DNA of 64,000 nt from Hahella sp. KA22 (GTDB lineage: Bacteria > Pseudomonadota > Gammaproteobacteria > Pseudomonadales > Oleiphilaceae), in NCBI RefSeq assembly GCF_004135205.1, contig NZ_CP035490.1, positions 2,621,501 to 2,685,500 on the forward strand, read 5' to 3'. Under the pieces are notes generated by a model, which saw only the letters and a program-made list of their open reading frames with translations, ran no database searches and was not told where the DNA came from. A program made the translations under genes and the position numbers. Positions 35,713-45,376 of the stretch are shown here, piece by piece (within the stretch, counting starts at the first letter, position 1; each line of letters starts with the position of its first letter).

Positions 35713-36657
35713 TTACACCAGCCAACAACGCACGTAGCGGTCGATTTTGTTGTAACAGTTATCCGATAAAAGCACAGGTCTGCCCAACAGCAGAGCCAGT
35801 ATTGCGCCATGCAGACGATCCGTATCGACCTGCCCATAACTCTGATAAAAGTTCACAGCCTTATTGATCAACGCATCGCTGAAGCGCACCCACAGCGACG
35901 ACGTGAACAGATTGACGTCGTGCTTACGCTCCAGTCCTGAAACGCGATTGAACAGACGAAACTTCTTCATATCCATGGAGGTGTACAAAGAGTTCCAGTC
36001 GAAAGCGTCCGCCGCGGCTGCGTTGGATACGGACTCGCAATCCTTGCGGCGGAACATCAGTGTGCGTTCCGGCATTTGCTGCGGCCAGGTCCATTCGTCG
36101 ATCAGCATGGTGGCCAAATCCGGAGCCATGAACAGCTGATCTGGCGCTAATGCCTGCGACATGAAATTAAAGGACTCCTGATCGCGCACATACATTTTGA
36201 GGTTCTTATGCTCGCGATACAGCGCGCAGTTTTGCAGGAACTTCTCCGGCTCATTGAAGTGCACGGACTGTGGCATGATCAGGATGGGGTTGTTGGGAAA
36301 CTGCTTTATTACTTTTTCCCGCAACGCCTGGTGAATGCTGTAAATGTCGCCAAAGTTGCCACCGCCATGTAGCAATAACACCCGGTCCTCTGGAATGCGC
36401 GTGCGGAAAAAGCGGTCTACATTGCTGGTGGAGAAGCTCATCTCCACTTGCGCGCCCAGCTCTTCCAGCAGCGTCAGCGTGCCTTTGTAAATCAATAGGT
36501 CGCCCAGGTTCAGGTGCAACGGATAATCCAGATAGACGACTTTCTTGCCGCGCAACTCCGGGCCGAAGGTCTCAAGCAGCTGAGTCTTCAACTCGCGCCA
36601 GCGCGCCCGGTTTGGTTGCAGTGAATTGATTCCGGTTGGCTCCATCATTTGTCCCAT
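35713..36657 (-). CDS. Polysaccharide pyruvyltransferase-family protein
   Basis: A 314-residue cytoplasmic protein with the family landmarks: VVYLDYPLHLNLGDLLIYKGT, LLLHGGGNFGDIYS, ILIMPQSVHF and a C-terminal DRLHGAILALLLGRPVLLSDN. The family adds pyruvate ketals to sugars (or transfers related groups) in exopolysaccharides. The frame is open to 36921, but those 88 codons overlap the end of the preceding glycosyltransferase in another frame and read as nonsense; the true start is the ATG at 36657, which overlaps that gene's TAA by one base and has GGAGAGC in front. Translational coupling is likely. Confidence 0.85.
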   Translation of the reverse strand: MGQMMEPTGINSLQPNRARWRELKTQLLETFGPELRGKKVVYLDYPLHLNLGDLLIYKGTLTLLEELGAQVEMSFSTSNVDRFFRTRIPEDRVLLLHGGGNFGDIYSIHQALREKVIKQFPNNPILIMPQSVHFNEPEKFLQNCALYREHKNLKMYVRDQESFNFMSQALAPDQLFMAPDLATMLIDEWTWPQQMPERTLMFRRKDCESVSNAAAADAFDWNSLYTSMDMKKFRLFNRVSGLERKHDVNLFTSSLWVRFSDALINKAVNFYQSYGQVDTDRLHGAILALLLGRPVLLSDNCYNKIDRYVRCWLV

Positions 36658-37643
36658 TATTTGCTCTCCGCTGCTTGCTGGCCTGGCGCGACGCCAGCCT
36701 TCTTGAATCGATGTCTGATTCGGCTCCACCGAGATGCGCCTTTGTTCTGAGAGCAGGAAGCGATATAGGCTTTGGACGCGGGCGTAGAAGCGACGCCGGG
36801 CAGCTTCCAGGAGGCAATGGCTTGCGGCAGCATGCTCAGACCCTGCATGAAGCCAATAGTGGAGTCGAGAATCAACCCGGCGCGGAAACCTTTGTACAAT
36901 GTGAGCAGTGTGCTCAGGCACAAAGAGGCGAAAGGCGTTCTGAATTTAACGTCCATATAGAAACGGTTGCGCACATGAAAACGCCAGCGAGGTCCGTTCC
37001 AATTAACTCGACGCTCCGCGGCGACTTTATGACCGATTACTACTTCCGGTGAATAACGGATTTTGTAGCCGGAGTTGATCAGTTTGCGTGACAACTCTGC
37101 TTCTTCCTGCAGGAAGAACAGCGAATCGTCGTAACCGTTTACCTGATCGAATACGCTACGGCGAATCATATGGCCCGCGCCAACGAAGTGCGTGGTGTAG
37201 AATGGCTTGTCGCCCCACTCGTGCGCATTCTGGGTGTAGCTCCAACTGCTCAGGTCTTCGCAGCGGGTGCCAAAACGCAAGATGCGGAAACCGATGGCGG
37301 CGAGATCTTTTTGTCGCTCCATGATTTCCACCGCGTTGGCGATTTGGCGCTCGTCGGTGAACTCCGCGTCGTTGTCCAATGCGACGATATAGTCGCCGGA
37401 GCCCTGAAAAGCGGCCTGATTGCGCCCGCCTGGAACGCCCAGGTTGTTAACGTTGCAAACGAGGTCCACGTTTGGATATTGGCGGCAGAATGCGCGCAAT
37501 TGATTCAGGCTCTCCGTTTTAGAGCCCTGATCCACAACGATTACGCGTAGTTCCACGCCGGTTTGCGTCAGTGCGCTGGCGATGGCGGCTTTGGTGTCTT
37601 CCAGCCGATCCCAGGATAGTATGGTTATGTCCACTGTCGTCAT
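36657..37643 (-). CDS. Family 2 glycosyltransferase (rhamnosyltransferase-like)
   Basis: A 328-residue GT2 protein: VDITILSWDRLEDTKAAIASA, VIVVDQGS, NNLGVPGGRNQAA and YIVALDNDAEF (the DND metal site). The pattern with GVPGGRN is typical of rhamnosyltransferase-like GT2 enzymes with a C-terminal amphipathic part near the membrane. The stop overlaps the start of the pyruvyltransferase gene. It is preceded by another GT2 gene after a 130-base gap. Confidence 0.87.
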   Translation of the reverse strand: MTTVDITILSWDRLEDTKAAIASALTQTGVELRVIVVDQGSKTESLNQLRAFCRQYPNVDLVCNVNNLGVPGGRNQAAFQGSGDYIVALDNDAEFTDERQIANAVEIMERQKDLAAIGFRILRFGTRCEDLSSWSYTQNAHEWGDKPFYTTHFVGAGHMIRRSVFDQVNGYDDSLFFLQEEAELSRKLINSGYKIRYSPEVVIGHKVAAERRVNWNGPRWRFHVRNRFYMDVKFRTPFASLCLSTLLTLYKGFRAGLILDSTIGFMQGLSMLPQAIASWKLPGVASTPASKAYIASCSQNKGASRWSRIRHRFKKAGVAPGQQAAESK

Positions 37644-37773
37644 AAGTCGCCCAGCTCCATGGTGTGAGGTTGTCTAAAATGTTCAAGCGGAACAGCCTTT
37701 TTGCAGGCATTCCGTATACCAGGTTTCTCTACGCTGATTTGCTTTTGTTGGCTGTGATGCGTCATGTCCACGT

Positions 37774-38805
37774 TCAACTCAGCTGCGCCGAACGTCGCGC
37801 GCGTTTCGTCGTTAAACTCTGCAATGCAGTGATTCCAATACGCGCGGTCATTTTCCAGTTGCGTTTACTGGTCAGCCCGGGCAGGCCGCTGTAAAAGGCC
37901 GAAGCGGCTTCCTTCCAGCGCTGCTCCCGCAATCTGTTGCGGCACAGAGATAAGTAGTAATTGGCGTATCTTTCTTTCAGGGGCTCCATTGGCACCCCTA
38001 ACTTTCTGGCGGTGGCCAGATGTTTAAACAACACGTTGATGGTGTCGGTATAGAATCGGTCGGATTTAACGCTGGTGATGTTGTCGCCGTGATGCACGTA
38101 GGTATAGGCTATGCCTTTGGAGCAGCCAACCCGGCCCTGCTCAGAGATGGTCATCCACAGGTCATTGTCTTCAGCGAACACCAGTTCACTGTCGAAGCCG
38201 CCGACTCGCTCCAGTAGCGATCTGCGCACCAGCACCGCTTGCGTGGCGGCGAAACCCAGGCCGTACAGAGCTTGCAGGAAGGGGCGCTGACGATAAGTCC
38301 AGCCGTCTGGAAAGCTTTGCTCGACAGCTCCCGCGAGACGCTTGTTAACGCTATAGGCTTTGAAGAAAGACGAATGTTTCACGACTTCGCTCTCCATGAC
38401 CTCGTAGTCGCTGATCACCAGATCCAGACTGACGCCCTGGGCCGCGCATTGTTCCAGTAGTGCGATCTGACGCTCCAATTTGGTGGGCGTCCAGCGATCA
38501 TCAGAATCGAGAAACGCCACCCACTGTCCTCGCGCCAACTTCAGGCCGCTGTTGCGGGCGAGGGAAGGGCGGCCGGAGTTTTCCTGCAGGTGGTAACGCA
38601 CGCGGACGTCCTGCGAAAAGCCCTTAACGACTTCCGCTGAGCGGTCCGTAGACCCGTCGTCGACCACAATTAACTCAAAGTCAGTGAAGGATTGCGCCAG
38701 CACGCTCTCTATCGCCTGAGCAACCGTTTTCTCCCGGTTGTAGACGGGCATGATGACGGAGACCAGTGGCGCTTCTGTGGTCATGTCGGAGTTTGCTGTT
38801 GTCAC
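37774..38805 (-). CDS. Family 2 glycosyltransferase
   Basis: A 343-residue GT2 enzyme with VSVIMPVYNREKTVAQAI, LIVVDDGSTDRSAEVV, SGRPSLARNSGL and WVAFLDSDDRWTPTKLE. It adds a sugar from an NDP donor to the growing lipid-linked unit; specificity is unknown. It starts at GTG 38805 with AGGA eight bases ahead. The C-terminus is basic (TTKRARRSAQLS) and may help membrane association. It is similar in design to the plus-strand glycosyltransferase at 33236 but clearly diverged. Confidence 0.88.
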   Translation of the reverse strand: MTTANSDMTTEAPLVSVIMPVYNREKTVAQAIESVLAQSFTDFELIVVDDGSTDRSAEVVKGFSQDVRVRYHLQENSGRPSLARNSGLKLARGQWVAFLDSDDRWTPTKLERQIALLEQCAAQGVSLDLVISDYEVMESEVVKHSSFFKAYSVNKRLAGAVEQSFPDGWTYRQRPFLQALYGLGFAATQAVLVRRSLLERVGGFDSELVFAEDNDLWMTISEQGRVGCSKGIAYTYVHHGDNITSVKSDRFYTDTINVLFKHLATARKLGVPMEPLKERYANYYLSLCRNRLREQRWKEAASAFYSGLPGLTSKRNWKMTARIGITALQSLTTKRARRSAQLS

Positions 38806-38835
38806 GATAGTATTCCTGATTGCTGCCGTCGGCTC

Positions 38836-39510
38836 TTAAAACGTGTAGCCAAAGTACTCGATCTCGTCCCTGTATATCCGACTCACCAGCTGTCTGGTTT
38901 CCTCGTCGTAATACTGCCGATAATCTTCGCCGTCGCCTTTGATTTTATGGGGTAGCTCAATGTGTTGAGCGCCCATACGCTGACAGGCTTCTTTGAAATC
39001 CTCCTCCAGGTTTTCAAAGCGTCCGACGTAGTCGAGGGAGATGTCGCCATTGTCGTCCTTGAGCCAATAGGTTTGCGGACGCAGCATGCCTTTGCCGGCG
39101 AAGGAGTGCATGAAGTCCTTGAACGACATGTCGCCTTCGATGCCGAAAGTGCGTTTGTGGGCTTCATCGCGAATAACGTTCTTGTACATGGAGTACGCCC
39201 GCGCCCAGGGGTTTCGAACGAAAGTAAACTTAAAATAGTTTTTGTACTGCTCGTCGGAAACGGTGATTTTGTTCTTCGGGTTCATGTCGCTGCGGCGCTG
39301 ATGTCTCACGCTGCGCGCCATATCCAGCAGGCGCGCTTTGGACGTCAGCGTGCGCAGACTCAGTCGCGGCTTCGCCATCAGCCTGATTGATCTGTGATCC
39401 TGGCCATTGCGTCCCTGGTATCCGTCAAGGTGTCCCAAAGCGCTCTCAATGCTGGTGCCGGCGCACTTGGGGATATGGATAAAAATGCATTTGAATTCAT
39501 GTGAGACCAT
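38836..39510 (-). CDS. Sulfotransferase family protein
   Basis: A 224-residue sulfotransferase of the Sulfotransfer_2 type. The 5'-phosphosulfate loop is CIFIHIPKCAGTSIESAL and the 3'-phosphate motif is FTFVRNPWARAYSMY; both PAPS-binding elements are intact. It should transfer sulfate from PAPS to a sugar hydroxyl of the polysaccharide. The ATG at 39510 is preferred over 39522 because GGAG lies six bases before it. Its place between a glycosyltransferase and the polymerase gene supports a role in making a sulfated exopolysaccharide. Confidence 0.85.
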   Translation of the reverse strand: MVSHEFKCIFIHIPKCAGTSIESALGHLDGYQGRNGQDHRSIRLMAKPRLSLRTLTSKARLLDMARSVRHQRRSDMNPKNKITVSDEQYKNYFKFTFVRNPWARAYSMYKNVIRDEAHKRTFGIEGDMSFKDFMHSFAGKGMLRPQTYWLKDDNGDISLDYVGRFENLEEDFKEACQRMGAQHIELPHKIKGDGEDYRQYYDEETRQLVSRIYRDEIEYFGYTF

Positions 39511-39580
39511 GACTAACTCCATTCTGGCGTCAAATCAAAAACGCGACTGCGCAAGCCTGCGCAGCTGTGGATGACGCGAC

Positions 39581-40891
39581 TCATGCGCGCGCCTCCGCTG
39601 GATCCGGCTGCACTTCGTACAGCGGAGTGGGCGAGAGTTCTCGCGAAAGCCCGTATTTGCCCGCCACGATGACAATGATCGAGAACATGAACATGTCGAA
39701 ACTCACGTGGTTGGGGATGATGAATCCGATATAGTTCACCGCCGCCTGAATCAGCAGAATGCTCGCCATTAATGCGAATACGGATGACTCGGGATGGAAG
39801 GTGAAGGCGCGGGCGATGCGCCAGAAAGACATCACAAAGGTGGCGATCAAAATGATCAGCCCGACGTAACCGCCGTTGAGGCGCGTCTCCACATAACCGC
39901 TGTGGGCGTTGCCGATGAAGCCCCAGACTTTGACGAATGATTCTACATAGACGCTCGCCCAGAATGCGCCGTATCCGTAGCCGAAAGTAGGGCGGTCATC
40001 CAGGCTTGGCCCTAACAGCTCCCAGATGATGGTGCGGTTGGTCAGCGATGGGTCGCGTCCCAGGGACAGCAGGATTAGTTCATAGAAATAGTTAGCCAGT
40101 ACGGCGCCGATCAACAGACCCGCTGTCACCACGATTAGGCGGTTGAACGTCTTTTGAGAGTTGCCGATCACCCGACTGCCGTTAAAAATGGTGGTCAGAC
40201 CCATGCCGCCAAACACCATCGCCAGCGCGGTGGCCGAATTACTCAGAATAATCGCTACGACTAGGCCGCCGATGAGGATTCTATCCTGGCGGGTTTCGTA
40301 CATACGCAAGCCGTAAAAAGTCATGAGCGCATACACGTAGCAGCGGGCGCCTGCGTTTTTGTCGCCGAAGATGCCCAGTAGCGCGCCTTCCCGCAGCCCG
40401 CCCTGAATAAAGCCGTTCTGGGGAGATATCACGGCGTATATCAACCCGGCGATGGCGGCGTAACCCAGAATTCTCGCAATGAGACTGAGCAGGTATTCCG
40501 GCGTGTATTCTTGCAACAGCGCCAGCGCTGCGACAAAGACGATCATAAGGCTGATGATGCGTCGCACCGACACGCTGGGCTCGACCGACCATAGGATGGA
40601 CAGCACGATATAACCGAGCAATATCAGCCAGTAAATATGGCGGGACACAAAGGTGCCCAGAGAGCGGTCACGCAGGTGCAGGACGAAATAGCCGCCTATG
40701 CCCAGTATGCTGAGTCCCACCAATTGGCGCACCATGTTGCCGCTGGCTGACTCTGCGATCATTTCCGCGCCGCCGTGCCCGCTTCTGCCGCCTCCGGATA
40801 TTAATCCGGTCAGAAACGACATAAAGCCCGAGTAATAAAACATGACCAGGCCGAGAAAAAAATCTCTTAACTGATTGCGCGTAATCGTCAC
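39581..40891 (-). CDS. O-antigen ligase/Wzy-type polymerase
   Basis: A 436-residue protein with about ten to twelve membrane helices and a large periplasmic loop (GRDPSLTNRTIIWELLGPSLDDRPTFGYG), including the conserved RTIIW/GYGYGAFW and HSGYVETRLNGGYVGL (the catalytic-type His) of the Wzy_C family. In this setting it most likely polymerises flipped repeat units (Wzy). The start is GTG at 40891 with no clear ribosome site, so the first ~15 residues are uncertain. The tail (YEVQPDPAEARA) is polar. Confidence 0.85.
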   Translation of the reverse strand: MTITRNQLRDFFLGLVMFYYSGFMSFLTGLISGGGRSGHGGAEMIAESASGNMVRQLVGLSILGIGGYFVLHLRDRSLGTFVSRHIYWLILLGYIVLSILWSVEPSVSVRRIISLMIVFVAALALLQEYTPEYLLSLIARILGYAAIAGLIYAVISPQNGFIQGGLREGALLGIFGDKNAGARCYVYALMTFYGLRMYETRQDRILIGGLVVAIILSNSATALAMVFGGMGLTTIFNGSRVIGNSQKTFNRLIVVTAGLLIGAVLANYFYELILLSLGRDPSLTNRTIIWELLGPSLDDRPTFGYGYGAFWASVYVESFVKVWGFIGNAHSGYVETRLNGGYVGLIILIATFVMSFWRIARAFTFHPESSVFALMASILLIQAAVNYIGFIIPNHVSFDMFMFSIIVIVAGKYGLSRELSPTPLYEVQPDPAEARA

Positions 40892-40932
40892 AAGATACGC
40901 CCGTTTTCGCAGTTAACCGATGACATCCGAAT

Positions 40933-42057
40933 TCAACGCCCCCAGACAGTGACAGAACCGTTTAATACCGCACTGTAGGCTTGAGCGGATAGGGCGTCGC
41001 GATAGCGATCAGCCCGGTTTTTCAATTCAGCGTTGTCGCTGGGATGCTCCATGCACTTGCGCAACGCCTGCGCCATGGCGTTGACGTCGTCAACCGGCAC
41101 CAGCGGGGCCAAACGTCCCTGGTCCAGAATTTCATCCGGCCCGGAGGGGCAGTTGGTCGCCAGTACGGGAACGCCAGTGGCCATGGCTTCCACCAGGACG
41201 TTGGGGCTTCCTTCAAACCTTGAAGAGAGCACGAACAAATCCGCCGCTTTCATTTCCGCTAAAGGATTGGCGGCGTAACCAGGTAGATCGACCTTTTCCG
41301 TCAGTTGCAGTTGGCTGACGAGCGCGCTTAACTCCTCACGTAGTTCGCCTTCGCCAAAGATGACCAGTTTCAGGTTGGCGATATCTGCGACTTGGGCAAA
41401 GGCGCGGATGAGGGTGTCGAACCCTTTTTGATGGCTGAGCCTTCCCACTGCGACGACGACGCGCATGGCGGGATCTTGCAGCCACGGGTGGCTGGCGGGC
41501 TCGTCCATCATAGTAAGAACCTTAGCGGTTAATACCGGATTGGGCGCGACGACAACGTCTTTGGGACGCAGCGACTCAGTCTCAATCAGGTCGCGTGCGA
41601 CGCCGCCGGATACCGCGATGATCGGGTTTGGCAGGCGACGATAAATTTTGGGGGCCAGCCAGTAGGTGAATTTCATCACCGCGCCAGTGTTGACCTTCTT
41701 GTCCAGGGAGTAGGTGTTGCGCTCGCTCACTACCAGACGACGCAGCATGCCTGTCATGGCGCAGGCCAGGGCGGTCGCCACGTTCACATGGGTCAGCGCG
41801 GATAGAATTCTGTCTGGTCGCGCTTCACGCAAGTAAGCCGCCAATCTGGGTACGGAGCTCAAGGTGCGGGGGGAGCCAAGTTCCACCAGCTTTACGGCTG
41901 AGGATAGCTCCGCCTTGTTTACCCCGCCTTCTGTCAGCAAGACCATGGACACCGCTGTATTCTGCTCCGCCAGCGCATTGGCGAGCCGCACCATCATTTT
42001 TTCAGCGCCGCCGCCCCGCAGGTCATGCAGGACGATGGCTACGCTTTGGGTTTTCAT
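40933..42057 (-). CDS. Family 4 glycosyltransferase
   Basis: A 374-residue GT-B enzyme: N-terminal VLHDLRGGGAEKMMVRLANAL, then VVAVGRLSHQKGFDTLIRAF and the donor-site SSRFEGSPNVLVEAMATGVPVLAT, with the E-x7-E of the GT4 family. It is a retaining transferase, donor unknown. Its ATG overlaps the stop of the upstream TagA-GT4 fusion gene by four bases, and the two GT4 domains are related to each other, so tandem duplication is possible. Confidence 0.9.
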   Translation of the reverse strand: MKTQSVAIVLHDLRGGGAEKMMVRLANALAEQNTAVSMVLLTEGGVNKAELSSAVKLVELGSPRTLSSVPRLAAYLREARPDRILSALTHVNVATALACAMTGMLRRLVVSERNTYSLDKKVNTGAVMKFTYWLAPKIYRRLPNPIIAVSGGVARDLIETESLRPKDVVVAPNPVLTAKVLTMMDEPASHPWLQDPAMRVVVAVGRLSHQKGFDTLIRAFAQVADIANLKLVIFGEGELREELSALVSQLQLTEKVDLPGYAANPLAEMKAADLFVLSSRFEGSPNVLVEAMATGVPVLATNCPSGPDEILDQGRLAPLVPVDDVNAMAQALRKCMEHPSDNAELKNRADRYRDALSAQAYSAVLNGSVTVWGR

Positions 42058-43916
42058 GCCATCCGCTCTCCGAACAGCTTGATGTAAGCGTCGGCGGCGT
42101 CGGCGTAACGGTATTTGCTTACCGCTTCCGCTTCGGGCGCTATAGGCGTCGTTAAGTTATCAACAATGGCTTGTGCTAATGCAGTCGGGTTCTGGTTGGG
42201 CGCCAGGCCGCCGTAGCGGCCGTTGTCCAGCAGCTCACGGGGGCCGGTTTCACAGTCGCTGGAAACCACTGGCACGCCCAGGGCGATCGCCTCCACCAAT
42301 GCCGTAGGCAGGCCTTCATGACGAGAAGACATGACAAAGAGTTTGGCGTGTTTGATGATCGCGTAAGGATTGGGAGTGAAGCCGTAGAAAATCACTTTGT
42401 CGGTCAGCCCCAGATCCGCCGCCTGCTTTTCCAGTGCGGCGCGGTCATCGCCTTCGCCCACAATAACCAGCTTGGGTAACGCCGGCTGTATAGTCAGCGC
42501 TTGTTTGTATGCGTCCAAAAGTAAGTCGAAGCCTTTCTGTTCACACAGTCTGCCCACTGCGCAGAGATAGTCGCCCTGAATCGGCGCGGACTCTTCCGCC
42601 AGAGTAAAGATGCGCTCATCAATAATCGGGTTGGCCCGCGCCACGACCTTGTTGCGGTTATAGGGCAGGAACGCCTTGATTTGGTGCGCGAGATCCTCGG
42701 AGACGGTAACGATGCGGCTGCGGGTCAGCGCGTACATGCAGTACAGCGCTTTGATGCTGCGCGGCGCCAGTTTTTGGTCTGAGACGTCAAAGGCGCAATG
42801 GCGGGTGAATAGCTTCATGACCCGCGGCAAAAACATAAGCGCAATCAGACTGATCAGGTTGGCGGTCTCTTTTGATGAGATAACGACGCCAATGTGATTA
42901 TTCTTCACATGACGGCGAAATCTCAAAAATTCGCCGATAAGTTTAAGCGGGCTCTTGCGGCCTGGCTCCACCAAGGTGACGGGCCAATCCTGGCGCAATT
43001 GACTGATGTCTTCTTCTTTTGAAAAGAACACATAAAACTCTGGATCGTATCCCTGGGCTTTCAAACTGGTGGCCAGATTCGCGGATACACGTTCCACGCC
43101 GCCGCCTTTGGAGAACGTCTTCAGCAGAAACAGTACTTTCTTGCTTTCCGTATCTCTGTCGCCACGGTAGCGGTTTTTATAGGCCAGATAAATCGTATGA
43201 GGATTAGTGATCAAGTAACGCCAGAACAGTTTGCGTGGATTGAGGACCATGCGGTGCACCCACTCCAGACCGTTGTTCTGCACCCATTCCGGCGCTCTTT
43301 TATAGTGTCCGGTTAAAAAGTTGTAGCAACCGCCGCAGCTGATTACCACCGGTACTTTCAATCTGTCTTTGTGGCGAATACAGAATTCTTGCTCTTTGGG
43401 TTTGCCCAGACCAACCCAAAGCACGTCTGCGCCGGACTGGTTGATCTCTTCCAAGATGTTCAATTCGTCCGCCGCTGAGAAATAACCGTCGCGTATGCCT
43501 ACGATTTCTGCGTTGGCGTAGGTGTCGCTGTAGATTTTCGCCGCCTGTTCCACAACGTCCTTGAGGCCGCCCAAAAAGAAATGCTTGAGAGTAGGGGTAT
43601 AATGAACGGGGATGTCGTGAATCATGTCAGTAGTGGCCGAACGTTCTGCGATAGGACGCTCAGAGAACCAACGGGACAAAGTTACGACGCTTTGTCCATC
43701 CGCATGCACCAGATCCACATTGTTCATCAGTTCAAGGTAAGCGGGGTCGGAGCCCGCCAATGAAATCGCTTGCCCATTCGAGGAGAAAATCAAAAACGCC
43801 GACTGGTCCGGAGTGTAGTTTTGGCAGATTTCCCCCACCAGCAACGCGAGTTGTTTGCGGTCGAGACAACTGGTCCTGATTCCGCCGACGTTGGTGGTTG
43901 TGGCTTCGTTAAGCAT
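42054..43916 (-). CDS. Fusion of WecG/TagA/CpsF glycosyltransferase and GT4 glycosyltransferase
   Basis: A 620-residue protein with two complete transferase domains. Residues ~10-245 are a GT26 (WecG/TagA/CpsF) domain: VDLVHADGQSVVTLSRWF, and ADVLWVGLGKPKEQEFC, the family signature. From about 258 there is a GT4 domain: LFLLKTFSKGGGVERVSANLA, CAVGRLCEQKGFDLLLDAY and SSRHEGLPTALVEAIALGVP. The first would add the second sugar to undecaprenyl-PP-sugar and the second the next, so the fusion suggests two successive steps by one polypeptide. AAGGGA precedes the ATG. In most loci the two are separate genes. Confidence 0.88.
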   Translation of the reverse strand: MLNEATTTNVGGIRTSCLDRKQLALLVGEICQNYTPDQSAFLIFSSNGQAISLAGSDPAYLELMNNVDLVHADGQSVVTLSRWFSERPIAERSATTDMIHDIPVHYTPTLKHFFLGGLKDVVEQAAKIYSDTYANAEIVGIRDGYFSAADELNILEEINQSGADVLWVGLGKPKEQEFCIRHKDRLKVPVVISCGGCYNFLTGHYKRAPEWVQNNGLEWVHRMVLNPRKLFWRYLITNPHTIYLAYKNRYRGDRDTESKKVLFLLKTFSKGGGVERVSANLATSLKAQGYDPEFYVFFSKEEDISQLRQDWPVTLVEPGRKSPLKLIGEFLRFRRHVKNNHIGVVISSKETANLISLIALMFLPRVMKLFTRHCAFDVSDQKLAPRSIKALYCMYALTRSRIVTVSEDLAHQIKAFLPYNRNKVVARANPIIDERIFTLAEESAPIQGDYLCAVGRLCEQKGFDLLLDAYKQALTIQPALPKLVIVGEGDDRAALEKQAADLGLTDKVIFYGFTPNPYAIIKHAKLFVMSSRHEGLPTALVEAIALGVPVVSSDCETGPRELLDNGRYGGLAPNQNPTALAQAIVDNLTTPIAPEAEAVSKYRYADAADAYIKLFGERMA

Positions 43917-44038
43917 TCTGACAGTCCCTTAAAACTTTGAGATCAATATCTGGTGTTTGAGTTAATAACAAGCCGGTGTCGCCACCTTGAGGCGAACCGC
44001 GCCCACGCCGCTGTTACAGGCGGCGTGAGCGTATACGA

Positions 44039-45376
44039 CTAGCGAGCGATGCTGAGACCGCGGCCGACGCCGTAGTAATCCAGTCCGTGTTTTTTCACGG
44101 TTTCAGGATCGTATAAGTTTCTACCGTCGAAAATGACCGGGCTCTGCAGTGTTTGTTTGATCATTGCAAAGTCCGCCGCTCGGAAAGACTTCCATTCGGT
44201 GCAGATCACCAGCGCGTCGGCGCCTTGCAGCGCGGACTCTTTTGTCCCCACCAGAGACAGGTCGTCGCGGGCGCCGTAAATACGCTGGGTTTCTTCCATG
44301 GCTTCAGGGTCATATGCGCGGACTTTCGCGCCAGCGCGCCACAGTGCTTCCATCAGCACGCGACTGGAGGCTTCGCGCATGTCGTCGGTGTTGGGCTTGA
44401 AAGACAGTCCCCATAACGCGATGGTTCTGCCTTCCAGCTTGTGATCAAAATAGGCGCTGACTTTTTTGAACAACGTTTCTTTCTGACGGTAGTTAACCGA
44501 CTCCACCGCCTTCAACAACTGCGCGTCGAAATCGATGCTGTCTGCGGCGCGAACCATGGCTTGTACGTCTTTAGGGAAGCAGGAGCCGCCGTAGCCGCAG
44601 CCTGGGTAGATAAAGTGGTAACCGATACGTGGGTCTGAGCCGATGCCTTTACGTACGTTCTCTATATCCGCGCCGAGCTTTTCCGCCAGATTGGCGATTT
44701 CATTCATGAAGCTGATTTTCGTCGCCAGCATGCAGTTGGCGGCGTATTTTGTCAGTTCAGCCGAGCGTACGTCCATAACAATCATACGATCATGGTTACG
44801 GTTGAAAGGCGCATAGAGTTCGCGCAACTTTTCGACGGAGCCCGGATTCTCTGAGCCTACAACGATACGGTCGGGTTTCATGCAGTCGGTGACCGCCGCG
44901 CCTTCCTTCAGGAACTCAGGGTTAGAAGCGACGTCAAACTCAATACTTTCGCCACGCTCGCTCAATTTCGCGGCGATGGCGGCGCTTACTTTGTCCGCTG
45001 TGCCGACTGGAACGGTGCTTTTATTGATCACCAGCTTCGGCGAGGTCATGTAGCTGGCGATGGTGGCGGCGACGCCCAGAACGTATTTGAGGTCCGCGGA
45101 GCCGTCTTCATCCGGCGGCGTGCCAACAGCGATGAACTGAATTTCAGCATGCTCGACGCCCAGCTTGGCGTTTGTCGTAAATTTTAGCCGGCCCGCTTCA
45201 AAGTTAGCCTCTACGATAGGCGTCAGACCGGGTTCGTAAATTGGAATGATTCCCTTCTTCAGGTTTTCAACTTTCGCCTCATCGACATCGACGCACATAA
45301 CATCGTGTCCGACATCGGCAAGCACGGCCGCCTGAACAAGGCCTACATAACCGATTCCAAATACTGTTACTTTCAA
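44039..45376 (-). CDS. ugd: UDP-glucose 6-dehydrogenase
   Basis: This enzyme oxidises UDP-glucose to UDP-glucuronate with two NAD+. The 445-residue protein has the N-terminal Rossmann motif [15 protein letters not shown], the middle region [24 protein letters not shown], the catalytic Cys in [14 protein letters not shown], and the UDP-binding C-terminal [18 protein letters not shown]. It supplies glucuronate, so the polymer is acidic. The start is TTG at 45376 with AAGGAG ahead. It is the first gene of the minus-strand series; the 770-base region upstream carries inverted repeat B. Confidence 0.95.
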   Translation of the reverse strand: MKVTVFGIGYVGLVQAAVLADVGHDVMCVDVDEAKVENLKKGIIPIYEPGLTPIVEANFEAGRLKFTTNAKLGVEHAEIQFIAVGTPPDEDGSADLKYVLGVAATIASYMTSPKLVINKSTVPVGTADKVSAAIAAKLSERGESIEFDVASNPEFLKEGAAVTDCMKPDRIVVGSENPGSVEKLRELYAPFNRNHDRMIVMDVRSAELTKYAANCMLATKISFMNEIANLAEKLGADIENVRKGIGSDPRIGYHFIYPGCGYGGSCFPKDVQAMVRAADSIDFDAQLLKAVESVNYRQKETLFKKVSAYFDHKLEGRTIALWGLSFKPNTDDMREASSRVLMEALWRAGAKVRAYDPEAMEETQRIYGARDDLSLVGTKESALQGADALVICTEWKSFRAADFAMIKQTLQSPVIFDGRNLYDPETVKKHGLDYYGVGRGLSIAR

